From Plectrocnemia conspersa (Eukaryota; Arthropoda; Insecta; Trichoptera; Polycentropodidae): a stretch of 64,000 nucleotides of DNA. The notes beneath the pieces are model-generated. The model was given only the letters and a program-made list of their open reading frames with translations. It made no database searches and was not told the origin of the DNA. Location: NCBI GenBank assembly GCA_009617715.1, contig VTFK01000511.1, positions 186,001 to 250,000 on the forward strand. Reading direction: 5' to 3'. The translations under genes and the position numbers were made by a program. Of this stretch, positions 37,413-49,291 are shown piece after piece (the first letter of the stretch is position 1; every line of letters starts with the position of its first letter).

Positions 37413-37485
37413 TTGTGCTAAAGGTGTGTGATATTGATGAGACAAATATGATACATACACATGCTAAAAATGTTTGAGGACGCAT
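37413..37485 (-). pseudogene. Orphan signal-peptide exon paralogous to exon 1 of the GH18-like gene
   Basis: The exon runs from ATG at 37485 to a CAA|GTAAGT donor at 37413. It is exactly 73 bp, as in the copy at 15439-15511, and ends in the same phase. It encodes MRPQTFLACVCIIFVSSISH followed by TFST. About 12 of 73 bases differ between the copies by my alignment. Homology continues upstream for roughly 150 bp but fades within the intron. No GH18 exon 2 to 6 is recognisable downstream (37.4 kb leftwards), where a non-LTR fragment lies instead. It may be a partial duplicate, or the first exon of a gene whose remainder was replaced. Confidence 0.75.
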
Positions 37486-37639
37486 CTTAATCAACGTGTG
37501 CGTAAATACTGAGATTTTTTATTTTTGCTATCTTGATATATTATGTGTCAGTCTTTTGTGAACCGTATTAAAAATAAAAAAAATATAATAAATTTTCTTT
37601 TAAATAAATTTAATTCAATAATTTAATTTTAGTAACATG

Positions 37640-37710
37640 CAGCCTTGGCCATAAAATTAGGACACTCTTTAAAGTGGCGTGTAACTCTTTACAAGTGCAT
37701 AATCTGATCA
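37640..37710 (+). mobile_element. Tc1-like terminus fragment
   Basis: CAGCCTTGGCCATAAAATTA followed by ggacactctt resembles Tc1-type inverted termini (CAG..TGGCCATAA...GGACAC). No matching right end was found. Confidence 0.35.
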
Positions 37711-38253
37711 AAATATTTTAGCAGGTTGTTTTTACTTGAGTTTTAAAAAAAGATTGCATGTTAAATTGCCTAGTTTTGTTCAATAACTTTTATTTTTTTA
37801 TTTATTTAATAACGTTTTAAAATTTCAGTTTCAATAAAAAATAATTTAATTATGGTAATTTTAAAATAGTGCGACTAGTATCCTCACAATTAACAATTAA
37901 CTGACACAGCTTCGGTTTTAAACATTAATCCGTTCAATAATTGTAATCAATTACCTTTTTCGACGTACAGCTTTTATTGTGAAATTCGATGAATCAGAAA
38001 TTAAGGTAATTGGTTAACTGCTCGACAGCGACTCATTTGATTTACCGTTTTTGATTGAATACCGGCATTTGAGAGACTGATAAAAAGAGTATGCTAAAAA
38101 GACTCTTGCCAATTAAATTGTTATTGACATTAACCATTAAACAATGAAGAGCTCGTATAACACTGTGAGACTGTGACATACAATGAGCGAGGGATTATAA
38201 GACACCACTATACAGAACTCTTTTGAACTTTTATATTAAAAGTGATTAAGTTG

Positions 38254-38331
38254 CACTATTTGGTAACCAGACTAAAAAAACATGCTTAAAGATACTGCGC
38301 TCTAGGTGATTATAAAAGGCACACAGTGCCT
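38254..38331 (+). repeat. Short dispersed repeat shared with 12311-12388
   Basis: This is the partner of the segment at 12311. It lies just before the hAT MITE at 38512. Confidence 0.55.
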
Positions 38332-38803
38332 TCTATTTTATCAATTGGTGGACGTATCGCAATACAAATCCCAAATTTGAGGCTTTATTACATATGTTTT
38401 CAGTTTGTAGTCCTTTAAAATAGGCCAACCAAATCGATTACTTCTTTTGTGAGATGTAACACATTGTTATCAGTTTTATAATTAAATGAAAGTCGTGTTT
38501 TTGCTCTAGAACAGTGCTCTTCAACCTTTTTATATCTGCGGCCCGGCGAAAATGGAAATAATATTTCGCGGACCAGCGTCAACCCAAAATAAAAACCAAT
38601 GTTAGATAGACTTTTATTTATTAAGAAGTTTAAAAGGTTTTGCTGGTTGTCTTTTTTATCCATATTGTAGGGGTCATAATTTTAACAAAAAAACCGGTGG
38701 TTTACCGAAATAAGACAACAAAATATTAAAAATAAAGCTTGTAAAAACACGAGCGCGATAAAATAAACGTTGTCGACAGGCGAGCTGGCGCAATTCTAAA
38801 TTC

Positions 38804-41158
38804 TGCACTACACTCTCTGGAAGTTGCCCAAACCGAAGTTCAACTGAAGTCGGCCGTGGTCGCCGACTACCGAGTAGCGACCATACTGTCGCAAATTTCA
38901 TATGTCGTCCGGCGGCGGCCGTGAATGACGTCCGGACGGCGGCTTCTGTCACGTCTAGCCGGCATATTTGCACGCGATCTTAAAAGTGCCAAGTAATCGA
39001 AATTTTTAAATTGTCATTTTATTAAAATTACGCTACTGATAATTATAAAAGTTTGTGTAGGCACTCACCAATACAATATCAGTCGTAAATATAAAACTTA
39101 CGGAAACTTTTCGGTCGTAAATATAAAATTTACGGAAAATCTTTGTCGGCTTTTGCAAAATGCCATAAGGCATAAAAATTATACATCAGGAATACTAACA
39201 CCACATCTGTGACTATCTTAGAATTTGTCGCCATCGATTCTAAATAAGAATTCGTTATGGTGTGACATTTATATAAACCGATCTAAGAAAATACATAATA
39301 TTCTCTCGATGCCGGAATTCAAGTAGACGTCGTGTATACAGATTTTGAGAAAGCCTTTGACAAAGTTTGCATACGTTATTATTAAAAAAATTGTCGAACC
39401 TCGGTTGCTCAGATAATTTAACTCGGTTATTTTTAATTATTTAAGCAATCGTAGACAGTTTTAACCTATGGTGGCCGATTATCAAAAATTTTACCTTCGG
39501 GGTTAGGATCCAACTGGGACCTCTGCTTTTTGTGTTATTTATTAATGACATAAATACAGCAATTAAAAATTCAAGTTTTCTTCTGTACGCAGATGATTTA
39601 AAATTATATAAATGCATTCGATCTGTTGCGGACTCCTTCTCTCTACAAAGTGATTTAGACTCTCTGTGGAGATGGGCTTCCGTTAACCGTCTGCCCTTTA
39701 GTGTCGGAAAGTGCCATACTGTGTCATTTTCTCGATCCCGTTCGCCATCAGCTTATTTCTAGCATCTCGGTGGTAACATTTTGACTAGAGAAACTTCCAC
39801 TAAAGATCTCGGAATCACTTTCGAGAGCAAATGGAGGTTCTCTCTACATTACACGACGTCTGTGATAAATCTTCCAAGATGCTCGGTTTGTTATGAGGAA
39901 TGCCTTTCACTTTGACGATCCGTCAGTTATTCGCATCCTCTATGACACCTTAGTTCGTAGCATTCTTGAATCGGGATCTATAATTTGAATCCTCGAATAG
40001 CCAAATATTCCTTTTAGTAGAAAAATTCAAAAAGGTATTTAAGATACCTTTACAAAAGGACATTTGGTTATTATCCGTTCTTATATCCCGCCTTTTTTTT
40101 TAGGAGCGTTGGGATATGATTCGCTGAATTCTCGCAGAAAGCTGTATGTCGCTAAGTATTTTTTTTAAACTACTAAAAGGTGCTGTCGACAATCCAGCTA
40201 TCGAGGAATTCCAGTTTTGGGTTCCGGAACATTTTCGAGAATCACGATCGAGACCTCTTTTGATGGCAGTTAGGGCTAGGACATCCGCACTTGCCGACTC
40301 GCCTATAGCTGTGGCCATACGGCTCCTTAATACGTTGGCATTTAAAATTAATTTATTTAATGTTAGCTACGAGGATCTTATCCGGTTTATATCTTTTAAT
40401 TTTAATATTTTATAATTTTTTTTTATTATGTTCAAGTATTGTTATATTTATATATATATATACGTTTTTTTATGTTTTATAAATTTATAATTTGCTTTCG
40501 ACCATCGTGGCGCATTGGGGTAACCTGTTAGGCCACGATGGTCTTAATTTAATCGAAAAAATAAAAATAAAAATAAGGATATTCGAAACGATTTTTTTAA
40601 CAAAATCAAGTACCACTAATTATTTAATTTTATATGAAAAAAATATAATAACGATATCTGTTAAAATAATATACTTTCAAAAATATAATTAATCCATTTT
40701 AGTGCCCTAAAATATTCAAAGATGTCAGCAAGAGTCTGTTGAAGTCCCCGATAAGCATGTGGTATTATAACTTGACCACGTGACATGCGTGTTGACCATA
40801 GGACGCCTACGCGCATACTGAAATTGAACCAAGTTACTCGTTTTATCTCAGTTTGCGAAACACCATATCATTATCTCTCTCACTCTCGTCACTTAACACG
40901 CGAGAAAGCGAAAGGGGAAGTATCTCACCGCTCGCGCTCGAAAGAGCAGTTCCGACTTCGGTCCTTTTGCCGACAATGTTTGGAAATGCACGAAGCTGGC
41001 CAAGTCGACTGAATAACCCCCACTTTACCTCTCGTTCTCGGTAACCTCGGACATCTTCTGAGAGATTTTAGAGCGGGCAGATACGAACTCGACCGAAGTA
41101 ACCCACTATATTCTCCGTCCTTGGCCAACCTTGGCCAACTTCCAGAAAATGTAGTGCA
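38804..41158 (-). mobile_element. Harbinger-like TIR element, copy C, split by a non-LTR element
   Basis: The copy is reversed relative to copy A. Its two parts, 38804-39298 and 40573-41158, together match the roughly 1-kb family. Termini are TGCACTACACTCTCTGG and its near reverse complement at 41158. A non-LTR retroelement interrupts it. Copy C itself lies inside the hAT element 38512-41280. No clear target duplication is visible for this copy. Confidence 0.8.
39299..40572 (+). mobile_element. 5'-truncated jockey-like non-LTR retrotransposon
   Basis: Reverse-transcriptase blocks appear in order. They are VDVVYTDFEKAFDKV near 39325-39372, LGPLLFVLFINDI near 39508-39555 and FLLYADDLKLY near 39577-39609. 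These are followed by a C-terminal region with RRKLYVAKYFFKLLKGAVDN and an RTSALADSPIAVAIRLLN segment near 40285-40335. Frames are interrupted by stops and shifts, so it is inactive. It ends in an A-rich tail of aaaat units at about 40555-40575. The insertion point inside copy C can be read by comparison with copy B. A short ATAA may be duplicated. Confidence 0.85.
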
Positions 41159-41989
41159 TGGTTGCAGTAGATGATTCCCTGAATTTCGTATTGCCCGAAT
41201 CGGGTGAAAGTTTTCACCGACCGACAATAATTTCTTGCGGACCGGTGCTGGTCCGCGGATCACCAGGTTGAAGACCACTGCTCTAGAATATGTCATGAAA
41301 TTAATTTTTTATGCTAGATGTTAAATTTTTAACAATTGACCACGCACCTGAATTTTTAACATCCAATTAAAGTATTTTACAATTTCTAGTGAAATCTATT
41401 TTAGGAAACATTTTAAGATCATTGGCGAAAAGTGGGAATTCAGAAATACGAATAAATTTATTCATATTAAAGATGAGTTACATTGAAACCATAAGTATAG
41501 ACTGATGTGGCAGTGTTTTCAGATGGCTTATGTTGCATACATTAAAAATATTTGGAAAGATTTGAACGATGAAATAAAATTTTAAATCTGTATTATTTGA
41601 TTTCTGTTGCTTAATTTCAGTTACTCTCTAAGTTTTTTTTTAGTTCATTTAAAATTATTTGACGATGTTTGATATTGACCATTTTTAAAACTATTTTTTG
41701 CGTCTTTCCAAAAAAACATTTTTCAATTGGAGTTATAATTAAAAGTATTTTAAAAACATGGCAATCATTTTGATTTAATTTCATAAAAAAAATATTCTAT
41801 CCTACTTCGCTTAGATTTTGAGTAGATATTTTAAGCAGTTAGTAAATAGCTTGTATCGTAAGATTATAATTTTGTCATTTCCCAAAAACTTTGCCGAAAC
41901 ATTAAATACATGCAAATCTGATACCATAAAATTCTATCGCTTTTTGCGGCAAGACAAAAAAATCCTTTCGTCTCTCGGTATCAAATTCA

Positions 41990-42300
41990 TTTTAAACTTT
42001 TACTACTATCCGTTCGTTTTTTGCCAAAATTCGGCTGAATGTTGTAGTAACTCCTATCGTTTCCGTCATTTGCCCACGGAGCAAATTACCTTTTTGGATC
42101 TCAATCAAGATAAGATGGGAGCCGCAAGCCGTTTTCCGCCCACTTTTACCCGTTCCCAGAAAAACTTTATGCAAATCGGCCCGCGGATTTTCTGAGCGAT
42201 TTGTCACGGACATGCCTGTTTGTGGTTTTTCGTTTCGGTTGTAATTTCGCAGTTGTCGTAACTAAGGCCCGTTCGAAAAGTAATCTGTCGATGGCCTTAG
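41990..42300. other. Higher-GC island, no convincing gene
   Basis: Frames of 125 codons (plus) and 73 codons (minus) overlap here. Neither shows a domain, and the amino-acid make-up follows the base composition. Confidence 0.3.
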
Positions 42301-43469
42301 ACTGTCACTAGAGCGTAATTACATAAGGGATGAATCTGACAGGTTAATGTTGAGACAGGAAAGTACAACAAAGAAAACCTGATGAACAACTATATTTTTC
42401 GGAGTTTGACTTATATATAATTAATAAATGTAATTAATACAATTATAGCGAGCTTTTAGTAACATTATATTTCAATAAGTGTTATAGGTAATATGAATAT
42501 ACCCCATCGTCACACGACGAAGGTGTACAAAAGCGTTTATCGATCATGATGAGCTTTAAACACCTTATATGTGATAATCGATTATAATTTTAATTAAACA
42601 AATATCACTAATTATAATCTCTTTGACGCTTAGACACGATAGATAAAAAACAAAGGTTCAAATAAACCTAGATCATCATTCACCGACTTATACCACTGTT
42701 CCATTATACAACAATGTGAATCAACGTATTTAAAAGCCCACTTACAAAGATCAATGAATAATGTCAGATTAAGATCAATATATAAAAGTAATCTGTAAAT
42801 ACTTATTGCTAAAATTCGGTCATAATAAATTGAAAATAAATTTCTTCGCCCAACGTATTGCATTTTTTAAATGAATTCTAAAGAGCAGCTGCATATAAAA
42901 AAGGCAATTGATTACTATTGAATCTTTTAATCTTAAGGTTCAATTTAAGACCATTAAGACCGCTTTTTTACCGCAATTTAATAAGTATGAATAAAATAAT
43001 ACAAAATCTTAATCCACGCGTTATAAGAACTGCTTCTAAAATCAAGCAATTCTAAAAAAATATATTATTTTTTCGACTTTATGTATTTTACAACGCAGGT
43101 AGTCGTTTTTTATTTTGCAAAATTCTTCTTCTTATTTTTATGGTATTTATAAATGGCTGTTTTAAACAACTAATAGCCGAAAAGCAAAATAACAAGTTAG
43201 AAATATTTTGTAAGGGTCAAAGTTATAAAAAAACACAAATATTTTCGAGTTAATATTGTGCAGCTGTGAACTTTTTCAATGGTACGAATTGATGTTTTTT
43301 TAATCATTATAAATATTATATTAAAAATGTAAGTCTGTCTTAAGTAAATATTTATGATAATATATTTTAAAATAAATAGTCTTATTAATTTACACTGTTT
43401 ATAAATCTAATTGTATTTTGCAATTCTTCGTAACTATACAAATATATTTCTTCATATGACTAGTTGAAA

Positions 43470-43640
43470 TTGGCAAATATTTAAAAACTCAACAGCAGCG
43501 GACCCAATTTAGATCCCTGAGGTACTCCAAAATAAATGAAATACTTGAAATACAAAATTAGGTAAATATCAATACTGATGTTAGTTAAAATTAAAGTTAC
43601 TTGGGTATTTGTGAAATACTTTATAGAATACATATTGAAT
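43470..43640 (-). mobile_element. Non-LTR reverse-transcriptase fragment
   Basis: The minus strand reads YFIYFGVPQGSKLGPLLLSF, the unmistakable GVPQGS.LGPLLF block of non-LTR reverse transcriptases, preceded by a degraded TNTQVTLILTN stretch. No other domain is clear. Confidence 0.7.
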
Positions 43641-43839
43641 TTAACTCAAAATTTTAACAAGAAGAAAACACAAAATATATTGAAAGAAAAGATACACTAT
43701 CGAAACGGCCCTTAGATCTTCGTCAGAAATTATTAATATGTCAAGAGAGACTAAAGCATGATATCTAATAAAAATATTTAATATAGTCAATTTAAGCTAT
43801 ACTAAAATGTAGGTCAGATTTTTAAAGCAAAAAATCGAC

Positions 43840-44346
43840 GAACCCGCCATAGACTAATTAGCTAAAGGGTCGTAAAACGCACGACGAAGACGGCATTTTT
43901 TTTATGATTCAACCTATTTTTCCTCATAGTGGAAACCCACCCACCACCTCATTATATAGTTCAAGAAAAAGCCCCTAAAAAAAAAAAAACTCTTTCTCAG
44001 TCGGTATCCGCTAATTTCTTTATAAGTTCGAATCCTTTTCCTCGGCGCTTAAGCATTTTTTAAAAGTCCCTTAGTCCTTGTTACGTCTTAAGCAAAGCAG
44101 TCGTAAACGTTGATGGGTGGTACCGGTGCCTAAGTATCGGTACTTTTAACCCTCCCTTTCGGCGCTACCCTTCGTTTCAGATTTATACCTTTTTAATGAC
44201 CAGTTTAATCCGACTCGGAACCACGCCTGTTTTTACAGTCGTGATGAATCTTCGTCCCTCGGCGCCAGGGTGAGATCTGGTATCGATTTGACCGGGGGCG
44301 ATATTTTTCGGTCTTATCTGATTGGTACTGATGATGATGATGATGT
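43840..44346 (+). mobile_element. 3' end of a non-LTR retrotransposon with (GAT)n tail
   Basis: This region of locally higher GC contains ttcggcgctaccc, cctcggcgccagggtgag and a terminal run of TGA/GAT units at about 44327-44346. That pattern is typical of 3' UTRs of I/R1-type elements ending in a simple repeat. No open frame is recognisable. Confidence 0.5.
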
Positions 44347-45488
44347 GTGAGTTTGACTGCAAGCGTAAAATTTTACTATTGGGACATAAACGTGCATTTT
44401 TACAACGACGTTGTAGATATACGTCTATTATTTAGCGAACACTATCGTTGCTATAATTAAATAATAAATATTCAATATGTTATAACTTATAATTGCTTTA
44501 ACGATAAACTCAGACTGCAACTGGTTGATACAAAATTAATCAAGTCTTAACTTTAGTTAAGGCATACAAAATCTTGGACGTATAATTTTATGGAAGAGTC
44601 AAATGAAAACTTTAAAATTAAACATCATGGTCTTATAGATTTATTTATGAAGCTAAACTAAGCTTAAAATAAATTGCAAAAACGTAGTTGTATTAATGTA
44701 ATTTATTTTTCACATTTATCAAAGGTTAAAGTTTAAGAAAACCTTTCACCAGCAAACGAAAGTTTAATTCAGCGTTCCGATTTTCTGGATTAAAAATTTC
44801 AAAACCGATTTATAAATCGCATTTACTAACCGGAAGCGGATCGTACTTCAATTAATGTCAAAAAAACTCATCGCTCCGAAGCGATTTCCAACTTTAGCAC
44901 GGTTAATTGCCTCGAATTGCGCTAATTACCGTACAAAGGACGAGCAAAAGTGTGAATAAGAATAAATCCCCCCAAAAGGGTCGACCGACGAGACAATGGG
45001 TTGCTTACTTTTAAGAAGCTTTCGATGTGGATTAATTTTTAAGGAGATTAAAAATATAATGAAATGAAACTACGTACTTAAAAATAATATTTAATTCATA
45101 TGTAATGCCGATAGTTGCACATACAATTTGTGTTAAAACAAATGTGACTATGCAGGAAAACGGACGCCAAAAAAAGCTGGTTACATTCAATAAAGTATAT
45201 ATCACACCACTAATATAAATATGGAAATGTAGCTGCCTTTATTGGGTGGTAAATTAAAATAGCTTTGCTAGATTGTCGTTGATATATTGTTAGCTTTGAT
45301 CTGTTGTGATGATGCTGGACTATGATTATGTGCCTTATGCTATGACTCAAAGTGTATTTCTCTGTTTGCCTCCCTGTGGTTAAATATCGCATATTTTATA
45401 TAAATAATTCGGGATGGATCTGGCGAATCATAGATGAGGATGTTAATGGGCCAATTGCATCGCTCCTTGGATCCACGTAATATGTATA

Positions 45489-46919
45489 CGAGGTGTAATA
45501 AAAAAAATACCGTGAATGTATTTTTATAGCAGCACCTGCTAACACTACTTCCATTAGAATAATTAAATCCGATTGCCTGATTCATTGAGATAGTCAGTGT
45601 CAAGTTTGAACAAGCTATGACTTGTTAGTCGGCTTCCAGAGCCGGAAGAGTTAAATTGTGTTTACCGTGTCTGTTGCGCATCATGGATTTCGACCAACGC
45701 TTTTGTTTTAAGTTGCAAAAAAGTTCCAAAAAAGCTCATAAAATATTAAAATCAATGTATGTCGATAATGCAGTGACTCTGAAGACTGTTTACAAGTGGT
45801 ATGAGTGATTTAAAAGCAGAAATGAGTCGGTTGAAGATGAGCAACGCTCGTGACGTCCTTCAACCATAAAAACAGACGAAAACGTGCAAAAAGTTTTTAA
45901 TATGGTTCGTTCAAACAGGCGATTGACTATTCAGGAGCTTACTGAAGAACTGTACATCTCGTATGGATCCATGCTAAGCATTTTAACCGATTATTTGAAA
46001 ATTAGGCAAGTGATTGCAAAATTTGATCTCAGACTTTTTACTGACGAACAGAAGGAAAATCGTGTGTCAGTTTGAACGGAGTTGAAGGATTGTCTTGTCT
46101 TGATGCAGATCCGGACTTTATGGTCAAAACTATAACGGGAGATGAAAGTTGGGTATATGGCTATGATTCTGAGACAAAAATGCAGGGTTCCCAATGGAAA
46201 ACGAGTGACTCTTCTCGCTCTAAGAAGGCACGTCAGTCAAAGTCGAATGTCATGGTCTTATTTATTGTTTTTTTTTTATAGTGAAGGCGTAGTGCTATTA
46301 AAGTTTATTCCAAGGGGAATCACTGTATTTTTCAAATATTATAAGGGGGTACTGCAATGTTTTCTAAACGACGTATGGAGAAAGAGACCAGAATAATGTG
46401 TCAAAGGCTTTCTTCTTCATCACGACAACGTGCCGTGCCACAATTCGCTTCTGATCCGCGAATTTTTGGCAAAAAAAAAAACGGTTACTGTCAATCCACA
46501 TCTACCTTTTTTCCTGATTTCGCACCATGCAACTTCATGTGTCAAAGGCTTTCTTCTTCATGCAATTCGCTTCTGATCCGCGAAATTTTGGCAAAAAAAA
46601 AAAAACGGTTATTGTCAATCCACATGCATTTTTTTTTCGGATTTAGCACCATGCAACTTATGGTTTTTCCAAAAAATCAAAACAATGCTGAAAATAAAAT
46701 GTTTTGTCACCATTCTTGATATTGAGATAGCCACGACGAAGCAACTAAAGACCCTTTGGAAGAACTCTTCCGGAAATACTTCCAATCATGGAGTCAACGT
46801 TGAGATAAGTGAATCGATAGCCAAGGAGAGTATTTTAAAGGAGACTAATTCAAATTTTATGTAAGTTTATTACTTTGTTATTAATAAAATTGTTCACCGT
46901 ACTTTTTGATCGCACCTAG
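45489..46919 (+). mobile_element. mariner element, nearly full length, with internal tandem duplication
   Basis: Inverted termini CGAGGTGTAATAAAAAAAAT and ...ACTTTTTGATCGCACCTAG are flanked by TA at 45487-45488 and 46920-46921. The transposase starts MDFDQRFCFKLQKSSKKAHK near 45683 and continues through RRLTIQELTEELYISYGS. The catalytic blocks are GDESWVYGYD near 46140, HHDNVPCHN near 46418 and PDFAPCN near 46513. Several stops and frameshifts inactivate it. A roughly 140-bp segment carrying the second and third catalytic blocks is duplicated in tandem. Confidence 0.9.
46396..46656 (+). repeat. Tandem duplication within the mariner transposase
   Basis: The unit starting atgtgtcaaaggctttcttc at 46396 recurs at 46537. 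The second unit lacks about 19 bases that encode the HDNVPC catalytic block. Both units keep the aaaaaaa-acggtta homopolymer run. Confidence 0.85.
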
Positions 46920-46927
46920 TACGCCTT

Positions 46928-46955
46928 AAAAGTGGAACTTACAAGTTCCACTTTT
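46928..46955. repeat. Perfect 13-bp palindrome
   Basis: AAAAGTGGAACTT, two spacer bases and AAGTTCCACTTTT lie eight bases outside the mariner right end. Confidence 0.85.
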
Positions 46956-48494
46956 GGCCATAGTTAGCATAGAGATAAAATAAAAATAGTTATTCTGCAT
47001 CAAATAACACAAAAAGATACTCTTTATAGTATTTATGGATAATTATAAGTGATAAACGTCAATAATAGGTGTTCCGTAAAATATTAACCGTTATTTATGC
47101 AATTTCCAGCTCTCTCTTTCTGGTTCTTTTAATTGTTAAGGCCTTACTTTCGAGACAAATTGCATTTTTTTTATTTAATAGAAATAGGCATGAGCTCTTA
47201 GTTAATTGTACACGTGGTTGGAACTCCCTCACAAGCAATCAATATTTGTAATTCTAGAATCAGATTTAACTGTTCTATTTTTTACAAGTATAACTTATAA
47301 TTAGTATATTTACTTTTCACAAGGCAGTAAACACAGATTAAATATATATTTATAATATATCGAAATAATCAAACTTGTGTTAGATATTTATAGTTACACT
47401 TTCGTTATGCATTCATAACATATACAATATACTTGAGTGCAATCGTGTTTTATGACAAACATCAAATATAAAATATAAATAAATTTTAAATACGTTAATC
47501 CTGCAGTTTCTACAATAGTATTCTGATATGATGTAGAAGATACACTATCAAGATGAACCACTATAGATTTAGATTTTCGTTGTTTCGATATTATTATCAT
47601 TAATATGATTTCCAAAGATAGTCTAATTCTAGCTCGAAAGGTTCATTCCAAATAATATATTAGTACAGTCTTATTAAAATTATTTTTATTAAAAAATATT
47701 AAATTAAAAAAATGGCTTAACAGATACTGAAGCATACTTTAATTAATATAAAACTCAATTGATAAATCTAGTTTATTTTATTCAAAGGAGATTTCAATCA
47801 ACGTTTTTTCATTGTCAGTACTTGAATATGCATAGGAATACTTTCGTTTAATCTATTATACTGCATTTTAAATTGCAGCAAAGCTAAAAAGACAATCTTA
47901 AACACCAAAACATCTTTTAGTGATCTATCATCGAGCATATTTTTTGCTCTCGAATAAATTTTTGGCTCTAAAATCATCAGCATTTTTTTAAAATATTTTT
48001 TGTTATATTACCAGATAAACCCAATTTACAAGTTCAGAAAAATAGTGGCTTTATATTTCAATAGTTAGAAATTCTCTAAATTTACATTTTTTGCAAATTT
48101 TGAAAACACCTGTTCTTTACTATCAACAGATAAAATTGATACCATTTTGATTTTTAATTTTTCTTGATCATGAAAGCTTTAAAGCAATCTGTGAATTATA
48201 TATTGTGTTACTTCTTTACATAAGCGCATTTTTATCATTTAGGTATTACATCTTACCCTTAACTTTAATAATAATTTTAGCTTATCTGGCTCAGTTACAG
48301 TTTCATTAAACATTTCTGGGGAAAAAAAACAGATGATGGACTGCACCCATGTCATTACATATCTGCTTGAGAATTTTCAATACTAAATTTGTACGATCTA
48401 ACCTAATTTTTATTAATCATCACGATTTAATGCTTATTCAAAATTATTATTAAATGATAATTAGTAATTTCGATTTCTCAAATAGGATAAAAAT

Positions 48495-48560
48495 TGTAAA
48501 GCACTAAAGCTTACTTGGGATTTGAACCGAGGTATTTTTTACGTGCTTACCCAAAAGTAC
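48495..48560 (-). repeat. tRNA-derived SINE-like fragment with B box
   Basis: The minus strand reads gggtaagcacgtaaaaaata then cctcggttcaaatcccaagt. GGTTCAAATCC is an ideal pol III B box. No full tRNA cloverleaf can be drawn, so it is a tRNA-like repeat rather than a gene. Confidence 0.4.
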
Positions 48561-48689
48561 TTGTCTGAATATACACAACATTTTTTTATGATTATATCAA
48601 ATAAAGTTATATGTATATTTAATTTATTATTGTAAAACTTATTTTTTCTTAAATGTGAATTTAATACAAGAAATAAAACATTCGCGTAA

Positions 48690-49020
48690 TAAAACAAGAT
48701 CAAAAACATGACGCGAAGCAATTTAAGTTTACGGGAAAAACCGAATATATTCGCCGGATTATAGCGACACGAAAAGAGATATATGCGAAAGTTGATATAT
48801 CGTCGCAACTTTCGACGTACCCTGTATGTGTGTATGTGTGTGCGTACGCATCTGCTAACGGCAAAGACATATTTTACGTTTAACGATCTTTTAAAAGCGA
48901 ACATTCGTTACCGGATGACATCAGCCAGTAAAGCCGGAAAAACGAGAAAAACTCTTAAGGACAATCGCAAAACGTTCGACAATGACTACAATATAAAATG
49001 CTATATCAAAAGTAATAAGC
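48690..49020. other. Higher-GC island, no convincing gene
   Basis: It contains the run tgtatgtgtgtatgtgtgtg and cgac/cgaa-rich sequence. Frames on both strands overlap and lack signatures. Confidence 0.25.
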
Positions 49021-49291
49021 CCTAATTCTTGCAGATAAATAACCTTAATGGTGCAATATTACAAATATAAATAAAATATGATTTCTCATTCAAGAAGTTT
49101 TATTGGGAATCGGATTAGTTGTAGTGGTATACTTTGAATTGGATAGTAAAATAATTTTATTTAAATACAAATATGTCATAGCTTTTATGAGTGCAAGTTT
49201 ACATTTTAAGATGTTAACCTGTTATGAATTAAATCAATTACTTAGTAGGCATTTTTTAATTAAAATATTACTGTGTTTTATATTTATGCAG

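Larger units (their letters stand above)
38512..41280. mobile_element. hAT MITE (about 420 bp when insertions are removed)
   Basis: Its terminal inverted repeats are CAGTGCTCTTCAACCT at the left and AGGTTGAAGACCACTG at the right. The perfect 8-bp target duplication CTCTAGAA lies at 38504-38511 and 41281-41288. This pairing is diagnostic of hAT transposition. Most of the interval is later insertions (copy C and a non-LTR element). The element's own sequence is 38512-38803 plus 41159-41280, including the ggcccggcg/ccggtgctggtccgcgg subterminal block. No transposase is seen. Confidence 0.9.

Noticed and set aside
40925..41296. 123-codon minus-strand frame
   Set aside because: It runs across the boundary of the Harbinger-like copy C and the hAT terminus, so it is a by-product of nested transposons.
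41818..42195. 125-codon plus-strand frame
   Set aside because: It has no recognisable domain, overlaps an opposite-strand frame, and its composition follows the local bases. I kept it only as a GC island.
45210..45488. Possible coding or LTR sequence left of the mariner (NNSGWIWRIIDEDVNGPIAS)
   Set aside because: A short open stretch of mixed composition, with no family recognised and no repeat partner found in the window.
46357..46719. 120-codon frame
   Set aside because: It reads through the tandemly duplicated mariner segment in the wrong frame. The transposase blocks are in other frames.
47798..48330. Degraded minus-strand frame (MLMILEPKIYSRAKNMLDD...) with an in-frame upstream trace
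   Set aside because: It looks faintly protein-like, but there is no domain match, and several stops and no splice logic. It could be a very old transposon or gene relic, and I cannot support a call.
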